Of a stretch of DNA of 64,000 bases, positions 63,987-64,000 are shown one piece after another. Source of the DNA: Heligmosomoides polygyrus polygyrus (lineage: Eukaryota > Nematoda > Chromadorea > Rhabditida > Heligmosomidae); assembly GCA_947396885.1 (NCBI GenBank), contig OX377203.1, positions 6,448,001 to 6,512,000 of the forward strand, read 5' to 3'. The position numbers were made by a program, and so were the translations under genes. The notes beneath the pieces were generated by a model. The model worked only from the letters and a program-made list of their open reading frames with translations, was not told where the DNA came from and did not search any database. How positions within the stretch are numbered: the first letter of the stretch is position 1; every line of letters starts with the position of its first letter.

Positions 63987-64000
63987 TCAAATTTTGTCAA

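Overview
This is nuclear DNA of a nematode. It holds spliced genes with GT-AG introns and mostly TTTCAG-type 3' splice sites, a TTTAG/TCAG acceptor just upstream of each start codon (as expected for spliced-leader addition), a non-LTR retrotransposon of RTE type, two mariner elements and a Tc3-like element. Intron density, intron size and transposon load are far higher than in C. elegans, which suggests a repeat-rich rhabditid or strongylid, but I cannot name the species.

Three host genes can be assembled from the sequence. (1) A plus-strand gene of four coding exons (8830-15282) encodes a 427-residue Gln/Pro-rich protein that I do not recognise. (2) A plus-strand gene of at least five exons (18824-25840) encodes mitochondrial ribosomal protein L18. 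(3) A minus-strand gene of about 31 exons (57503 down to about 29822) encodes a Golgi alpha-mannosidase II (GH38, aman-2-like), which is an N-glycan processing enzyme. Genes 2 and 3 are convergent. For gene 3, exons 1-30 join in phase and span the stem, catalytic and C-terminal domains; only the last exon is uncertain.

Almost everything else is mobile or repeated DNA, mostly inside introns. An RTE retrotransposon at about 5.1-8.6 kb has one frameshift, and its 3' debris sits in mannosidase introns 1 and 20. Two mariners lie in mrpl-18 intron 3. A Tc3-like element lies in mannosidase intron 7, antisense to the gene. A hAT element with a perfect 8-bp target duplication lies inside another foldback element in intron 25. 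A tRNA-headed SINE occurs in five copies, three with target duplications. Several foldback (inverted-repeat) families recur: FB-A (arms of roughly 22-bp phased subrepeats, seven copies), FB-B (short GTTTATACTT hairpins), FB-D (tRNA-like boxes inside the arms) and FB-H (GGATCTATCCTAGTCC ends). Minisatellites with periods of about 254, 109, 134 and 43 bp lie in or between the genes.

Layout: 0-5 kb, CT-rich DNA plus nested FB-A/FB-D/SINE/FB-B; 5.1-8.6 kb, RTE; 8.8-17 kb, Gln-rich gene with repeat-filled introns and long 3' UTR; 17-18.5 kb, foldbacks; 18.8-25.8 kb, mrpl-18; 26-29.8 kb, nested foldbacks; 29.8-57.5 kb, mannosidase gene; 57.5-64 kb, putative promoter, SINEs, a tRNA-like gene and further foldbacks.
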